Below, piece by piece: positions 5,401-5,447 of a stretch of DNA of 5,447 nucleotides. Position numbers and translations under genes: made by a program. The DNA lies in contig DAOWAK010000113.1 of NCBI GenBank assembly GCA_030634605.1, forward strand, positions 1 through 5,447. Reading direction: 5' to 3'. Every line of letters begins with the position of its first letter. Position 1 is the stretch's first letter. This stretch comes from Sedimentisphaerales bacterium. Its GTDB lineage: Bacteria; Planctomycetota; Phycisphaerae; Sedimentisphaerales; SM23-30. A model generated the notes under the pieces. That model had not been told where the DNA came from, ran no database searches, and saw only the letters and a list, made by a program, of their open reading frames with translations.

Positions 5401-5427
5401 GTAGGTAGGATGGGCTTTAGCCCATGC
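5401..5427 (+). repeat. REP-like palindrome, GGGCTTTAGCCC type
   Basis: ATGGGCT (5410-5416) and AGCCCAT (5419-5425) form a 7-bp palindrome separated by TT, preceded by GTAGGTAGG (5401-5409). The GTAG start matches the REP tetranucleotide rule, and the head agrees with GTCGGGTGG at 6 of 9 positions. From memory, GGGCTTTAGCCC palindromes are common dispersed intergenic repeats. Confidence 0.5.
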
Positions 5428-5447
5428 TGAGTCGTTGCAATCGACGT

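Overview
The window looks like a fragment of an uncultured, moderately GC-rich bacterial genome. The intergenic repeat types, the hypothetical membrane proteins and the mammalian-type pterin synthase remind me of metagenomic Planctomycetota, possibly the Phycisphaerae/Sedimentisphaerales group. This taxonomic guess is from memory and is weak. There is no rRNA, tRNA, CRISPR array or recognisable transposase gene.

Layout: (1) 18-252, plus: the first ~78 residues of an isocitrate/isopropylmalate dehydrogenase-family protein, cut off abruptly. (2) ~253-1792, minus: the N-terminal ~514 residues of pyruvate, phosphate dikinase (ppdK), also cut off at the same point. The two genes meet tail to tail, both without their C-terminal parts, and both GC content and GC skew change at the junction. 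A chimeric join or inversion breakpoint is therefore likely. (3) 1793-1975: the ppdK leader, with two near-consensus sigma70-type promoters in tandem, an inverted repeat around one -10 box, and a good ribosome binding site. (4) 1976-2812, minus: an unrecognised charged protein with a C-terminal membrane anchor. (5) 2813-3470: a long divergent intergenic region with short clustered repeats, a consensus-like plus-strand promoter, a REP-like hairpin element and an AT-rich degenerate repeat. (6) 3471-4277, plus: a single-pass membrane protein with a YpmS/DUF2140-like outer domain. (7) 4278-4400: three hairpins in a row, of which the middle is a REP-like element and the last looks like an intrinsic terminator. 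(8) 4455-5243, plus: a two-domain 6-pyruvoyl-tetrahydropterin synthase/QueD-type protein. Its first domain is degenerate and its second carries all expected zinc and catalytic residues. (9) 5244-5447: non-coding, ending in another REP-like palindrome.

The genes do not form an obvious pathway. ppdK appears to have its own strong promoters, and the two plus-strand genes are separated by a terminator. From about 253 onward the plus strand is C-rich and G-poor whichever way the genes point. The minus-strand hypothetical gene uses G/T-ending codons and the plus-strand genes use C/A-ending codons, which suggests a replication-strand mutational bias. The observations most worth following up are the asymmetric PTPS duplication with a strong internal Shine-Dalgarno/ATG in front of its catalytic half, and the REP-like family sharing a GTCGGGTGG head.
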